The notes under the pieces were generated by a model, which was not told the DNA's origin, did no database searches, and saw only the letters and a list, made by a program, of their open reading frames with translations. From the NCBI RefSeq assembly GCF_014649855.1, contig NZ_BMTV01000003.1, positions 221,877-285,876 on the forward strand: 64,000 nt of DNA, in the 5' to 3' direction. The position numbers and the translations under genes are program-made. Positions 42,910-64,000 of this stretch are shown piece after piece. Numbering within the stretch: the first letter of the stretch is position 1; each line of letters begins with the position of its first letter. Origin of the DNA: Streptomyces roseolus. GTDB taxonomy: Bacteria; Actinomycetota; Actinomycetes; Streptomycetales; Streptomycetaceae.

Positions 42910-44027
42910 GCGCGGCTCTTTCGCGACTCGGTGATCAACAGCCAGATGAGGTAGAGCCCGCCGATGGTTCCGGTGGCGGTGCCCACCGGGAGGAGGGCCG
43001 GGGCGAAGAGGCGCTGCGCGGCGAGGTCGCTCGCCGCGAGGAGCAGCGCGCCCATGAGCGCGGCGGGCAGCAGGGCGGGCCCCGCGGTGCGGGTGAGGCG
43101 TCGGGCGAGCTGGGGTGCCGCCAGGGCGATGAACCAGATGGGTCCGGTCACGGCCGTGGCGAAGGCGGCCAGCGCGACGCTGACGAGGAGCAGCACCGCG
43201 CGGGTGCGGGCGACGTCGACGCCGAGGGCCGTGGCGGTGAGGTCGCCCATCTCCACCATGGCGAGCCGGCGGGAGAGGAGGAAGGCGGGCGGGAGGAGGA
43301 CGGCGACCGCGATCAGGATGGCGTTCGCGTGCGTCCAGCCGCGGTTGCCCAGGCTTCCGATCAGCCACGCCTGGGCCTCCAGGGCCTCCTGGAAGGTCGC
43401 CCGGGTGATCAGGTACGAGTTGACGGCGAGCAGCAGCGCACTGACGCCGATGCCGATGACGACCAGCCGGAAGCCCTGGAGGCCGCGGCCCAGCATGAGG
43501 AGGTGGACGGCGGCGGCGGTGGCGAGGCCGCCGATCAGGGCGCCGGTCGCGATCTGGGTCATGCTGCCGTGCAGCACGATGATGACGGTGAGGGCGCCGA
43601 CGGCGGAGCCGTTGGTGAAGCCGATGATGTCCGGGCTGCCCAGCGCGTTGCCGGTGAGGCTGGTGAGGAGGGCGCCGCTGACGGCGAGGGCGGCGCCCAC
43701 GGCCAGGGCGGTCAGCAGCCGGGGCAGGCGCAGGGTGTTGACGATGAAGTCGGCGCCTCCGGAGTCCCCGCCGGCGAGGGCCCGCAGCACTTCCGCGACG
43801 GTCAGTTCGTAGTCTCCGGTGGTCAGCGAGACGAGCGCGACGGCGAGGAGGGCGAGGAGGATCGCGGCCGTCACGGCCAGCGTCCTGCCCCGGACCCGTA
43901 CGGACAGCCCGCCGGCCGGGGTGCGCAGGACCGTTCCGGTGATCACCCGCGGCCGGTGGGCGAACCGGCCCGACGCGCGCGGGGATCCGGGGTGCGGGGC
44001 GGTCCCGCCCCCGCGTGCGGCGCTCAC
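42906..44027 (-). CDS. Iron-siderophore ABC transporter permease (FecCD type, second subunit)
   Basis: A 373-aa FecCD-family permease with about nine to ten helices. LRLPRLLTALAVGAALAVSG with ALLTSLTGNALGSPDIIGFT near residue 105 and TGPIWFIALAAPQLARRLTR near 295 are family signatures. GTG at 44027 overlaps the first permease stop (GTGA). The N-terminal 35 residues are extra and hydrophilic. It pairs with the neighbouring permease to form the FepDG-like channel. Confidence 0.93.
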   Translation of the reverse strand: MSAARGGGTAPHPGSPRASGRFAHRPRVITGTVLRTPAGGLSVRVRGRTLAVTAAILLALLAVALVSLTTGDYELTVAEVLRALAGGDSGGADFIVNTLRLPRLLTALAVGAALAVSGALLTSLTGNALGSPDIIGFTNGSAVGALTVIIVLHGSMTQIATGALIGGLATAAAVHLLMLGRGLQGFRLVVIGIGVSALLLAVNSYLITRATFQEALEAQAWLIGSLGNRGWTHANAILIAVAVLLPPAFLLSRRLAMVEMGDLTATALGVDVARTRAVLLLVSVALAAFATAVTGPIWFIALAAPQLARRLTRTAGPALLPAALMGALLLAASDLAAQRLFAPALLPVGTATGTIGGLYLIWLLITESRKSRA

Positions 44028-45118
44028 AGCATGACCAGCTTCCGACGGCGGCACAGCGCCAGGAACACGGGGGCGCCGATGAACGCGGTGACGATGCCCA
44101 CCTGGACCTCGCCGGGGGCGCCGATCACGCGGCCCACGACGTCGGCCCCGACGAGCAGGACCGGGGCGAGCGCCATCGAGTAGGCGAGCACCCAGCGCTG
44201 GTCCGGGCCGACGACGAAGCGGGCGATGTGCGGGACGACGAGCCCGACGAAGGCGATCGGGCCGGCGGCGGCCGTCGCGGCGCCGCACAGCAGCACGACG
44301 CCCACGGCGCCGAGGATCCGGGTGCGGTGGACGTTCACGCCGAGGGCGCGGCCCATCTGGTCGCCCAGGGCGAGGGCGTTGAGCGCGGGGCCGAGGACCA
44401 GGGCGACGAGCAGGCCGACGACGACGAAGGGGAGGATCACGTACACGACGTCGAGGTACCGGCCGGCGAGCGAGCCCACCGTCCAGAACCGGAACTGGTC
44501 GAAGGCGCGCGGATTCAGCAGCAGGACGGCCGAGTTGAAGGCGTACAGCACGGCGGTGACGGCCGCGCCGGCGACGACCAGCCGGTCCGGCGTGGCGACC
44601 TTCCGCCCCGAGGAGCCCAGGAGGTACACGACGGCCGAGGCGAGGGCCGCGCCGGCCAGGGCGAACCACACGTAGCCCAGGACCGAGCCGATGCCCAGGA
44701 AGGCGATGGCGGTGACGACCCCGGTCGAGGAGCCCAGGCTGATCCCGAGGAGACCGGGCTCGGCGAGCGGGTTGCGGGTCAGCGCCTGCATCAGCGCTCC
44801 GGACAGGCCGAGGGCCGCGCCGACGAGCAGTCCGAGCACGGTCCTGGGGATGCGGTAGTCGTGGATGATGACCGAGGTCTCGGAGCCGTCGGGGTGCCAG
44901 AGCGCGCTCCACGTGGCGGTGAAGGGGATTCCGCGCGTCCCCGTCCACACGCTGAGCAGGCCGACGAGGACGAGAGCGGCGACCACGGCGAGCAGCCCGG
45001 CGCTCCGCAGCGCCGTGGTGGTGCCGCGGGGCTCGGGCGGGACGGCGGGGGCGGCCTCCTCGTCGGGCACCGCCTGGGTTTCGACCGGCAACGACAATTC
45101 CCCCTGACGGCGGTGCAC
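44024..45118 (-). CDS. Iron-siderophore ABC transporter permease (FecCD type, first subunit)
   Basis: A 364-aa FecCD-family permease. DYRIPRTVLGLLVGAALGLS with GALMQALTRNPLAEPGLLGI, and later GPIAFVGLVVPHIARFVVGP, are the standard signatures. The frame opens at GTG 45118. TTG at 45097, which directly follows GGGGGAA, is an alternative start and would remove seven residues. It is the first gene of the iron-boxed importer operon that also contains the second permease, the ATPase, the amidohydrolase and the 78-aa protein. Confidence 0.93.
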   Translation of the reverse strand: MHRRQGELSLPVETQAVPDEEAAPAVPPEPRGTTTALRSAGLLAVVAALVLVGLLSVWTGTRGIPFTATWSALWHPDGSETSVIIHDYRIPRTVLGLLVGAALGLSGALMQALTRNPLAEPGLLGISLGSSTGVVTAIAFLGIGSVLGYVWFALAGAALASAVVYLLGSSGRKVATPDRLVVAGAAVTAVLYAFNSAVLLLNPRAFDQFRFWTVGSLAGRYLDVVYVILPFVVVGLLVALVLGPALNALALGDQMGRALGVNVHRTRILGAVGVVLLCGAATAAAGPIAFVGLVVPHIARFVVGPDQRWVLAYSMALAPVLLVGADVVGRVIGAPGEVQVGIVTAFIGAPVFLALCRRRKLVML

Positions 45119-45184
45119 GCGTACCGCGATCGTTCGGGTGCGGGAGGGACGGGGCAGCGACTCGGCGCGTATGGGTCTTGCAAC

Positions 45185-45203
45185 TTAGGCGAGGCTAACC
45201 GAA
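45185..45203. promoter_or_regulatory. Iron box 4, importer operon
   Basis: TTAGGCGAGGCTAACCGAA matches the consensus at 16 of 19 positions and lies 67 bases before the first permease gene. It shares an intergenic region with box 5, so importer and exporter are divergently controlled. Confidence 0.88.
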
Positions 45204-45300
45204 CGTGGAGGGAGGGTCAACGCACCTGAAAACAGGGGGAGATGGAACACGAAACCCCTCTCCGCAGAGGCGTTCGACCTCCGCACGAGCGGTCTCGATC

Positions 45301-45319
45301 TTAGAGTAGCCTTACCTAA
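45301..45319. promoter_or_regulatory. Iron box 5, exporter operon
   Basis: TTAGAGTAGCCTTACCTAA matches the consensus at 15 of 19 positions. It lies 27 bases before the first exporter start. Confidence 0.85.
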
Positions 45320-45346
45320 CTTCCCAGACTCCCCACGGAGGGCCAC

Positions 45347-47047
45347 ATGCCAGTCGGAGGACCGACCGGGGGGCTCGTCCTCCGCGATGCCGTCAGAGGA
45401 CAACGCCGGAGGGTCGTCTCGGCGTCCCTGCTCGGCATGACCCACCAGGCGTGCGAGGCGCTGGTGCCCGTCGTCATCGGCGCCGCCATCGACACGGCCG
45501 TCGCCACCGGGTCCACGCCGGCGCTCCTGCGGTGGCTCCTGGTGCTCGGCGTCCTCTTCCTCGTCCTGTCCACCTGCTACCGGACCAGCGCCCGGATCGC
45601 CGAGGGAGCCGGCGAACACGCCGCGCACCGGCTGCGGCTCGAACTCGGCGCCCGGGTGCTCGACCCGCGCGGCGGGGCCGACGCGCACCGGCTCCCGGGC
45701 GCGCTGACCAGCATCGCCACCAACGACGCCCGCCGCGTCGGCTCGGTCGCCACCGTCCTCCCCTACGGCTGCGCGGCGATCGCCGCGCTCGTGGTCAGCG
45801 CGGTCGCCCTGCTGAGGATCTCCGTACCGCTCGGCCTGCTCGTCCTGCTCGGCATCCCGCCGCTGCTGTGGCTCGGCCACCGCATCAGCCGGCCCCTGGA
45901 ACGGCGCAGCGAGGCCGAACAGGAGAGCGCCGCGCACGCCTCCGGCGTCGCCGCCGACCTGGTCTCCGGACTCCGCGTCCTCAAGGGCATGGGCGCCGAG
46001 TCCGCCGCCGTGGCCCGCTACCGCACCACCAGCCAGGACTCCCTCGCCGCCGCGCTGCGGGCGGCCCGCAGCCGCGCCGGACACGAGGGGGCGCTGCTCG
46101 CCCTGACCGGCGTCTTCATCGCGGTCATCGGCATCACCGGCGCCTACCTCGCGATGCGCGGGAGCATCAGCGTCGGCGACCTGGTCGCCGCGGTCGGCCT
46201 GGCGCAGTTCCTCCTCGGTCCCTTCCAGCTGCTCGCCTACTCCAACGCCGAGTTCGCCCAGGCGCGCGCCTCCGCCCGGCGGATCGCCGAGGTCCTCGCC
46301 TCCCCCGCCGCCGTCGACGGCGGCGACCGGGCCCCGGCCGGCACCGCGGCCGGGCACGTCCGGCTGCGGGACGTCCGGCTCGGCTCGCTGCGCGGGATCG
46401 ACCTCGACCTCCCGGCCGGCAGCCTCACCGGCGTCGTGACCCGGGACCCGGCCGTCGCCCACGACCTGCTCCTCGCCCTCGCCCGCGAGGCGGACCCGGC
46501 CGGCGGACGCGTCGAACTCGACGGCGTCCCCCTGACCGAGCTCGACCCCGACCGGCTGCGCCGCTCGGTCCTCGTCGCCCCCCACGACGCCGACCTGTTC
46601 GAGAGCAGCCTGCTGGAGAACGTGCGGGCGGGCGCCGCCGGCACCGGCGCGGAGGCCGTCGACGCCGCCCTCACCGCCTCCACGGCGGACGAGGTGGCCC
46701 GGCTGCTGCCCGACGGCGCGGACACGGTGCTCGCCGAACGCGGCAGGTCCCTCTCCGGCGGCCAGCGCCAGCGCGTCGCGCTGGCCCGGGCGCTCGCCGC
46801 CGACCGCCCCGTCCTCGTCCTGCACGACCCGACGACCGCCGTGGACACCGTCACCGAGTCCCGGATCGCCGCCCGGCTGCGGGACGTCCGGCAGGGGCGC
46901 ACCACGGTCCTGATCACCACCAGTCCGGCCCTCCTCGCGGTGACGGACCGGGTGGTCGTCCTCGACGGGGGGACGGTGACGGCCGACGGCGCGCACACCG
47001 CGCTCGTCGCCGGCGACGAGACCTACCGCGCGGCGGTGCTCGGATGA
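45347..47047 (+). CDS. ABC exporter half-transporter with degenerate ATPase site
   Basis: A 566-aa half-transporter: about six membrane helices (residues 20-310), then an ATPase domain. The ATPase domain is strongly altered. The Walker A region reads GVVTRDPAVAHDLLLAL, with no GxxGxGK. Walker B reads VLVLHDPTTAVD, with Asp-Glu changed to His-Asp. The Q-loop Gln and the H-loop His are also replaced (APHDADLF, ITTSPALL). The signature LSGGQRQRVALARAL is intact. It must therefore function as the non-catalytic half of a heterodimer with the next gene, whose start overlaps its stop (ATGA). Siderophore export is inferred from the iron box and the locus. Confidence 0.88.
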   Translation: MPVGGPTGGLVLRDAVRGQRRRVVSASLLGMTHQACEALVPVVIGAAIDTAVATGSTPALLRWLLVLGVLFLVLSTCYRTSARIAEGAGEHAAHRLRLELGARVLDPRGGADAHRLPGALTSIATNDARRVGSVATVLPYGCAAIAALVVSAVALLRISVPLGLLVLLGIPPLLWLGHRISRPLERRSEAEQESAAHASGVAADLVSGLRVLKGMGAESAAVARYRTTSQDSLAAALRAARSRAGHEGALLALTGVFIAVIGITGAYLAMRGSISVGDLVAAVGLAQFLLGPFQLLAYSNAEFAQARASARRIAEVLASPAAVDGGDRAPAGTAAGHVRLRDVRLGSLRGIDLDLPAGSLTGVVTRDPAVAHDLLLALAREADPAGGRVELDGVPLTELDPDRLRRSVLVAPHDADLFESSLLENVRAGAAGTGAEAVDAALTASTADEVARLLPDGADTVLAERGRSLSGGQRQRVALARALAADRPVLVLHDPTTAVDTVTESRIAARLRDVRQGRTTVLITTSPALLAVTDRVVVLDGGTVTADGAHTALVAGDETYRAAVLG

Positions 47048-49128
47048 CCGCCGTGCACGGGGACGGCACGGGCCTCGCCGGGACGACGGGCACGACGGGG
47101 AACACGGAGGCGGAGACGGACATGAGCGCGACCGACACGCACGAACCGCACCGCACGGACCGCACGGACCGCACGGACCGGTCGGACCCGTCGGAACACG
47201 GCCGTCGGCCGGACCGCACGGACCCGTCCGACCGCGGGCAGCGCCCTGACCGCACAGCCCCGTCGGACCGCACGGCCCCCTCCGACCGCACGGACCCCTC
47301 CGACCGCGCGCGCCGCCCGGACCGCGCGCTGCTGCCGACGGCGAGCGGCGCGGAGAGCGCGGCCGCGCTCCGGGCGATCCTGCGCGGCCACCGGCTCCTG
47401 GTCGTCGCCGCCGTCCTCGTCCTGGTCGCCGGGACCGGGATCGGCCTGCTGACCGCCCCGCTGCTCGGCCACATCGTCGACCTGGTGGTGGACCGCGAGG
47501 GGCCCGGCGCCCTGACGGTGCCCCTGGTGCTGCTCGTCGTGGTGGCGCTGGCGCGGGGCGTCGCCGCCGCGTTCGGCAGCGCCCTGGTGGCCCGGCTCGG
47601 CGAGACGGTCCTCGCCGCCGTGCGCGAGCGGTTCATCGAGCGGGCGCTCCGGCTGCCCCTCGAACGCGTCGAGGCGGCCGGCTCCGGAGACCTCGTCTCC
47701 CGGGTCACCAGCGACGTTTCCGTGATCGCCAAGTCGGTGCGCCAGGCCCTGCCCGAGTTCACCCGCTCCGCGCTCACCATCGTCCTCACCCTGGTCGGAC
47801 TCGCCGTCCTGGACGGGCGGTTCCTCCTCGCCGCGCTCCTCGCCCTGCCCGTCCAGGTGCTGTCCGTCCGCTGGTACCTGCGGCGGGCCGCCCCCGTGTA
47901 CGCCGAGCACCGCGTCGCCACGGGCGCGCTCCAGCACCAGCTGCTCGACAGCATCGGCGGGGTGCGCACCGTCCGCGCCTTCCGGCTGAACGACCGGCAC
48001 GCCACCCTCCTGGAGGACCGGTCGGGCGCCGCGCGCGACGTGGCGCTGCGGGGGCTGCACATCGTCACCGGCTTCTTCTCCCGGCTGAACCTCGCCGAGT
48101 TCATCGGCCTCGCCGCCATGCTCGGCACCGGCTTCCTGCTCGTCCGGAACGGCTCGGTGAGCATCGGCACGGCCACCGCCGCCGCCCTGTACTTCCACAG
48201 CCTGTTCAACCCCGTCAACGCCGCGCTCTTCCTCATCGACGACGCCCAGTCGGCGGGCGCCAGCCTCGCCCGCCTGATCGGCGTCGCGAACCTGGCCGCC
48301 GAGCCGGCGCCGGAGGGCGGGGTCGCGCCGGTCGACGGCGCGGTCGAGGTCACCGGGCTCGGCCACGCGTACGCGGACGGGCGCCCCGTGCTCACCGACG
48401 TCGACCTGGAGGTGCGCAGCGGGGAGCGGGTGGCCCTGGTGGGCGCGAGCGGCGCGGGCAAGACCACGCTGGCCAAGGTCATCGCCGGCGTGCACCGGCC
48501 GGCCGGCGGCACGATCTCCCTCGGCGGGGTCGACGTCCGCGAGCTGGGGCCGGACGGGGTCCGGCGCGCGGTGACCCTCATCAGCCAGGAGGTCCACGTG
48601 TTCGCCGGTCCGCTGGCCGAGGACCTCCGGCTGGCCCGGCCGGAGGCCACGGACGAGGAGCTGCGGGAGGCGCTCGACCGCGTCGGCGCCCTGGAGTGGG
48701 CCCGGGCCCTGCCCGAGGGCCTGGCCACCGTCGTGGGCGAGGGCGGGCACCGGCTGACGGTCGCCCAGGCCCAGCACCTCGCGCTGGCCCGGCTCGTGCT
48801 CGCGGACCCGCCCGTCGCCATCCTGGACGAGGCGACCGCCGACGCGGGCAGCGCGGGCGCGCGCGTCCTGGAGGAGGCCGCGGCCCGCGCCCTCGAAGGA
48901 CGCACGGGCCTGCTGGTCGCCCACCGGCTGCCCCAGGCAGCGGCGGCGGACCGCGTCGTCGTCCTGGACGGGGGCCGGGTCGTCGAGACCGGCACCCACG
49001 ACGCACTCGTCGCGGCCGGCGGCCGCTACGCCGCGCTGTGGACGGCGTGGTCGGACAGCCGGCGGACGGCCGGAGCCCCGGAGGACGGGGGCGAGGACGG
49101 GTCCGGGCCGGCGCCCGGCGCCCGGTAG
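47044..49128 (+). CDS. ABC exporter half-transporter with intact Walker motifs and Arg/Asp-rich N-terminus
   Basis: A 694-aa partner of the preceding half-transporter. Residues about 30-100 are a low-complexity tract of RTDRTDRTDR and DPSDR-like units, then about six helices and an ATPase domain. Walker A GASGAGKTT, Q-loop ISQEVHVFAG, Walker B VAILDEATAD and H-loop VAHRLPQAA are intact, but the signature is degenerate (LTVAQAQHLALARLV). Together with the partner's intact signature this leaves one working ATP site. ATG at 47122 (MSATDTHEPH) is an alternative start with GGAGG upstream. Substrate export is inferred. Confidence 0.88.
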   Translation: MTAVHGDGTGLAGTTGTTGNTEAETDMSATDTHEPHRTDRTDRTDRSDPSEHGRRPDRTDPSDRGQRPDRTAPSDRTAPSDRTDPSDRARRPDRALLPTASGAESAAALRAILRGHRLLVVAAVLVLVAGTGIGLLTAPLLGHIVDLVVDREGPGALTVPLVLLVVVALARGVAAAFGSALVARLGETVLAAVRERFIERALRLPLERVEAAGSGDLVSRVTSDVSVIAKSVRQALPEFTRSALTIVLTLVGLAVLDGRFLLAALLALPVQVLSVRWYLRRAAPVYAEHRVATGALQHQLLDSIGGVRTVRAFRLNDRHATLLEDRSGAARDVALRGLHIVTGFFSRLNLAEFIGLAAMLGTGFLLVRNGSVSIGTATAAALYFHSLFNPVNAALFLIDDAQSAGASLARLIGVANLAAEPAPEGGVAPVDGAVEVTGLGHAYADGRPVLTDVDLEVRSGERVALVGASGAGKTTLAKVIAGVHRPAGGTISLGGVDVRELGPDGVRRAVTLISQEVHVFAGPLAEDLRLARPEATDEELREALDRVGALEWARALPEGLATVVGEGGHRLTVAQAQHLALARLVLADPPVAILDEATADAGSAGARVLEEAAARALEGRTGLLVAHRLPQAAAADRVVVLDGGRVVETGTHDALVAAGGRYAALWTAWSDSRRTAGAPEDGGEDGSGPAPGAR

Positions 49129-49138
49129 CGGTCCCGCA

Positions 49139-49178
49139 CGCCGCCGCCCCCGGAGGGATCCCTCCGGGGGCGGCGGCG
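49139..49178. terminator. Bidirectional terminator, perfect 20-bp palindrome
   Basis: A perfect 40-base palindrome (arms of 20 bp, centred at 49158/49159) lies between the convergent exporter and MbtH genes. The RNA would form a very stable hairpin in either direction. Confidence 0.9.
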
Positions 49179-49197
49179 TTCCGGCGTGCCGACCGGT

Positions 49198-49406
49198 TCA
49201 GCTCCCCTGGGCGGCGGCGAGGCTCGCGGGCCTCAGGTCGGTCCAGTTCTCCTCCACGTACGCGAGGCACGCCTCGCGGGTGCCGGGGCCCGCGACGGTG
49301 CGCCAGCCGGCCGGGACCTCGGCGAAGGACGGCCACATCGAGTGCTGGTTCTCGTCGTTGACGAGGACCAGGAAGGTGCCCTGCGGGTCCTCGAACGGGT
49401 TGGTCG

Positions 49407-49410
<4 letters not shown>
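49198..49410 (-). CDS. MbtH-like protein
   Basis: A 70-aa MbtH protein with the full family pattern: [47 protein letters not shown]. MbtH proteins bind and activate NRPS adenylation domains. Its ATG overlaps the NRPS stop codon (ATGA), so it is made with the NRPS and is last in that operon. Confidence 0.97.
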
Positions 49411-63800
<14,390 letters not shown>

Positions 63801-63846
63801 CGTACGTTGTGCCTTTCCCTGGCGGTGCGGCGGTGAGGGGCGGGGG

Positions 63847-64000
63847 CTACTTGGCGGCCGTCAGCAGCGGCTCGATCTCGTCGATGGCGTAGGGGATCGA
63901 CAGGACGGTGTTGAAGGAGAACGCGGCGCCGATGTCCGGGTCCTGGTAGGGCACGAACAGGTCGCGCTTCTCCTGGTGGACCTTGAGCTTCTTGTAGAGC
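63847..64000 (-). CDS. Iron-siderophore substrate-binding protein, C-terminal fragment
   Basis: The last 50 codons of a gene running off the right edge, ending [19 protein letters not shown]. Together with the preceding [20 protein letters not shown] and FSFNT, this matches the C-terminus of FecB/FepB-like ferri-siderophore binding lipoproteins (CchF-like). Its stop lies 46 bases before the NRPS start on the same strand, so it is upstream of the NRPS in one operon. It should deliver the ferri-siderophore to the two permeases. The N-terminus and its promoter lie outside the window. Confidence 0.75.
   Translation of the reverse strand, partial: LYKKLKVHQEKRDLFVPYQDPDIGAAFSFNTVLSIPYAIDEIEPLLTAAK

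Overview
The window is high-GC actinobacterial DNA, almost certainly a Streptomyces chromosome. Codons carry strong third-position GC, GTG and TTG starts are frequent, and many neighbours overlap by 1-4 bp. The gene families are typical of the genus: a LAL-type LuxR ATPase regulator, a Crp/Fnr-cyclase operon, an MbtH-NRPS siderophore locus and IdeR/DmdR-type iron boxes.

Positions 1-15,200 are mostly ordinary chromosome. They hold DUF309 and DUF488 proteins; a TetR repressor with a clear operator, divergent from a PAP2 phosphatase/DMT transporter pair; a band-7 (SPFH) protein coupled to an NAD-kinase-like protein; a GNAT; a secreted subtilisin with a P-domain; a large LuxR regulator; a maltokinase-cap-like protein; and a beta-propeller protein followed by a secreted protein that repeats its C-terminal domain.

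Positions 15,200-22,900 are the most unusual part. Five tightly packed minus-strand genes encode a class III nucleotide-cyclase-like protein, a large P-loop/HEAT-like (STAND-like) protein, an SPFH-like coiled-coil protein, a Pycsar-effector-like three-helix membrane protein and an M48 zinc protease. A Crp/Fnr regulator lies just upstream, and a near-consensus CRP palindrome sits between it and the cyclase. The cyclase C-terminus and the STAND-like N-terminus share a Gly-rich motif resembling bacterial amyloid-signalling motifs. I read this as a cyclic-nucleotide-regulated conflict or stress system.

Positions 22,900-36,700 contain a P450, a CBM2/beta-helix secreted protein, a SUKH-like protein, TetR plus an AidB-type acyl-CoA dehydrogenase, an ECF sigma factor flanked by a 28-aa membrane peptide and a Cys-containing membrane protein, an ABC-F protein with a candidate leader peptide, and a secreted phosphoesterase/MFS/beta-propeller operon.

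Positions 36,700-64,000 are an iron-regulated siderophore locus that continues past the right edge. Five iron boxes precede: (1) DUF2470 plus a FetB-like permease; (2) an acetylglutamate kinase; (3) an ArgA-like acetyltransferase; (4) a siderophore importer operon with a formamide-deformylase-like amidohydrolase; and (5) a heterodimeric ABC exporter. Facing these are MbtH, a 4,797-aa NRPS organised as (C-A-T)x4-C, and the end of a siderophore-binding protein. Specificity residues predict X-Ser-N5-hydroxyornithine-X', where modules 1 and 4 are nearly identical. This order fits a foroxymithine-type tris-hydroxamate. Three ornithine-derived residues per molecule would explain why the first two steps of ornithine synthesis appear duplicated under iron control. 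The hydroxylase and formyltransferase expected for this product are not in the window.
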